Assembly (NCBI RefSeq): GCF_014196715.1
Contig: NZ_JACIEF010000001.1
Coordinates: 1,346,872 to 1,410,871, forward strand
Origin: Pedobacter zeae
GTDB taxonomy: Bacteria > Bacteroidota > Bacteroidia > Sphingobacteriales > Sphingobacteriaceae
Reading direction: 5' to 3'
Length of the DNA: 64,000 nt
Positions 62,845 to 64,000 of this stretch are shown here, piece after piece (the first letter of the stretch is position 1; every line of letters starts with the position of its first letter). A program made the translations under genes and the position numbers. The notes beneath the pieces were generated by a model, which was not told the DNA's origin, did no database searches, and worked only from the letters and a program-made list of their open reading frames with translations.

Positions 62845-64000
62845 TTATCGTGTTGCCTTCAAAACAAAATCAACGATTGTCTTTTTGGGCACCACCACTG
62901 TAGTTGTCCGGCTAAACCTGGCGATATTGATCCCGTAAAAACGACCTTCCCAGTCGAAAACGGGCGATCCGCAGGCTTTTGCTTTAATGGCGGCATCGTG
63001 CGTAAAAACAGCATTAAAGTCGTCTCTTCGTTCTGATTTTCCACCTTCAAATTTCTCTGCTGGGTGGTTAAAGACCGATTGTGCCCTTGCCTCGAGCCTG
63101 AAAGTTTTGCTCATTTTACCAGCTGCATTTGTCCACTCAAAAGTAACCTCATCATCTGCCCAGTACTTTAAGATTTCGGGAGCAAATTCACTTGCTTTAC
63201 CGATGGTTTTTCCGTTAATGCTGATCAGTTCATCGCCCACCTTTATTCCTGCTTTTTCTGCCGGGCTGCCGGCTTTAACCAAGGAAAACTGAACCGGGCT
63301 CGAGTTGTACACTACCATGGCGCCAAGATAAGGCTGGTTATTAATTTTTGGTAAATTAAATAACGTACTGCCTAAAACACTGCGCACTATTTTACCGGTT
63401 GGATTTATACTATAGAGCAGTCTGCCCATCTCTGCTTTAACGCTGGCTGTATCGGAAAAAGTTAAGTCAATCCCTCCACTTACCTGCCGTTCAAGAGCAA
63501 ATAAAACCAGGTCGTTTTCCTTGTCTTTTCCAATGAATTTGACCTTCACTGCAGTTCCATCAATATCGCATTGTGCTTCTTCTCCAACCATGGTGTTTTT
63601 GCTTAGTAAAAACTGTTTTATGGCTCCGCCTGAGGTTTTAACATTTAATAAGCAGGCAGCAATCTTTTGGTTTTGTCCTTTCATAACGCTTTTGATGGTT
63701 AAGCAACTGTTTTTAATCGTTGGCACCTCAAAATCAGGGTGCAAAGCCTTTTTTTTGCTTTCTTTCTGCATTAAGGAAAATAAGGGATCGGCTTTCACAC
63801 TATCGGTCTTTTCAGGAAAAGCGGTATAAAGTGTTTCATGGTTTAAGGCTGTCCAATAACGACGGTAAAGGTCAACAGGGACTTCGAAATTCATGTCCTC
63901 AGCAATATCAATGGCACTGTGCAAGCCAATTACACGACCATAATAATCGAACAAGGGGCCACCAGAATCGCCCGGTTCCATTTTGCAGGTGGAGCGGATA
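62845..64000 (-). CDS. Trypsin-like serine protease with PDZ domain, 5'-truncated by window edge
   Basis: At least 385 residues in view; the reading frame stays open to the right edge, with the codons before the first visible ATG reading IRSTCK, so the N-terminus with the catalytic His and Asp lies beyond 64000. The serine motif is GDSGGPLFDYYG. Next come an inserted region of unclear fold, a PDZ-like domain (YNSSPVQFSLVKAGSPAEKA followed by GIKVGDELISINGKTIGKAS) and a C-terminal segment with GSPVFDWEGRFYGINI, like a second trypsin-type core without a serine motif. It resembles HtrA-type secreted proteases, but that call rests on one half of the protein. Confidence 0.75.
   Translation of the reverse strand, partial: IRSTCKMEPGDSGGPLFDYYGRVIGLHSAIDIAEDMNFEVPVDLYRRYWTALNHETLYTAFPEKTDSVKADPLFSLMQKESKKKALHPDFEVPTIKNSCLTIKSVMKGQNQKIAACLLNVKTSGGAIKQFLLSKNTMVGEEAQCDIDGTAVKVKFIGKDKENDLVLFALERQVSGGIDLTFSDTASVKAEMGRLLYSINPTGKIVRSVLGSTLFNLPKINNQPYLGAMVVYNSSPVQFSLVKAGSPAEKAGIKVGDELISINGKTIGKASEFAPEILKYWADDEVTFEWTNAAGKMSKTFRLEARAQSVFNHPAEKFEGGKSERRDDFNAVFTHDAAIKAKACGSPVFDWEGRFYGINIARFSRTTTVVVPKKTIVDFVLKATR

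Noticed and set aside
1-64000. tRNA, rRNA, CRISPR, prophage
   Set aside because: No tRNA arms, rRNA-like conserved stretches, spacer-repeat arrays or phage genes seen by eye; a tRNAscan or Rfam run would settle this.

Overview
The window looks like chromosome from a Sphingobacteriaceae-type Bacteroidota, most likely Pedobacter or a close relative (inferred, not proven). The signs are four SusC/SusD outer-membrane importer pairs, a one-protein hybrid two-component regulator, lipoproteins with a Cys-Lys-Lys start after the lipobox, AT-rich spacers, weak or absent Shine-Dalgarno sequences and TAnnTTTG -7 promoter boxes. I saw no rRNA, tRNA, CRISPR array, prophage or intact insertion sequence.

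Left part (1-14.4 kb), mixed housekeeping and accessory genes: the 5-oxoprolinase pair pxpB/pxpC (pxpC cut by the window edge), a 7TM-DISM receptor with a LuxR-type helix-turn-helix, a small IS3-OrfA-like protein next to a single-domain response regulator, the cysteine operon cysE-cysM, a heparinase II/III-like protein behind a beta-propeller/HEAT/cytochrome c protein, a 56-residue membrane protein, an SGNH hydrolase, a Fes-type esterase and a NagD-like HAD phosphatase.

Centre (14.8-51.8 kb), two polysaccharide-utilisation loci (PULs) with a hybrid two-component sensor between them. PUL 1 (minus strand, 32.4 down to 14.8 kb) reads CHRD lipoprotein, SusC, SusD, SusC, SusD, metzincin-type metalloprotease with a beta/gamma-crystallin tail, M60 (enhancin/mucinase-type) metalloprotease, GH29 fucosidase, GH20 hexosaminidase, GH29 fucosidase. 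PUL 2 (minus strand, 51.8 down to 37.3 kb) reads SusC, SusD, two discoidin/DUF-type surface lipoproteins, GH95 fucosidase, a clan GH-D enzyme and a GH36 alpha-galactosidase. Taken together the enzymes suggest attack on fucosylated, alpha-galactosylated, HexNAc-containing glycoproteins, with proteases and glycosidases on the same transcript. A GntR regulator plus SSS symporter (52.2-54.8 kb) follows and may handle a released sugar.

Right part (54.8-64 kb): a small YtxH-like protein with a strong terminator, then a SusC/SusD pair whose leader carries a clear SAM-I (S-box) riboswitch with its own terminator, so this outer-membrane importer is probably controlled by methionine/SAM status. Divergent from it is a secreted TlpA-like thioredoxin-fold protein; its promoter shares operator-like sequence with the cysE promoter. 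Two ~350-bp direct repeats of unknown nature follow, and a PDZ-containing trypsin-like protease runs off the right edge.
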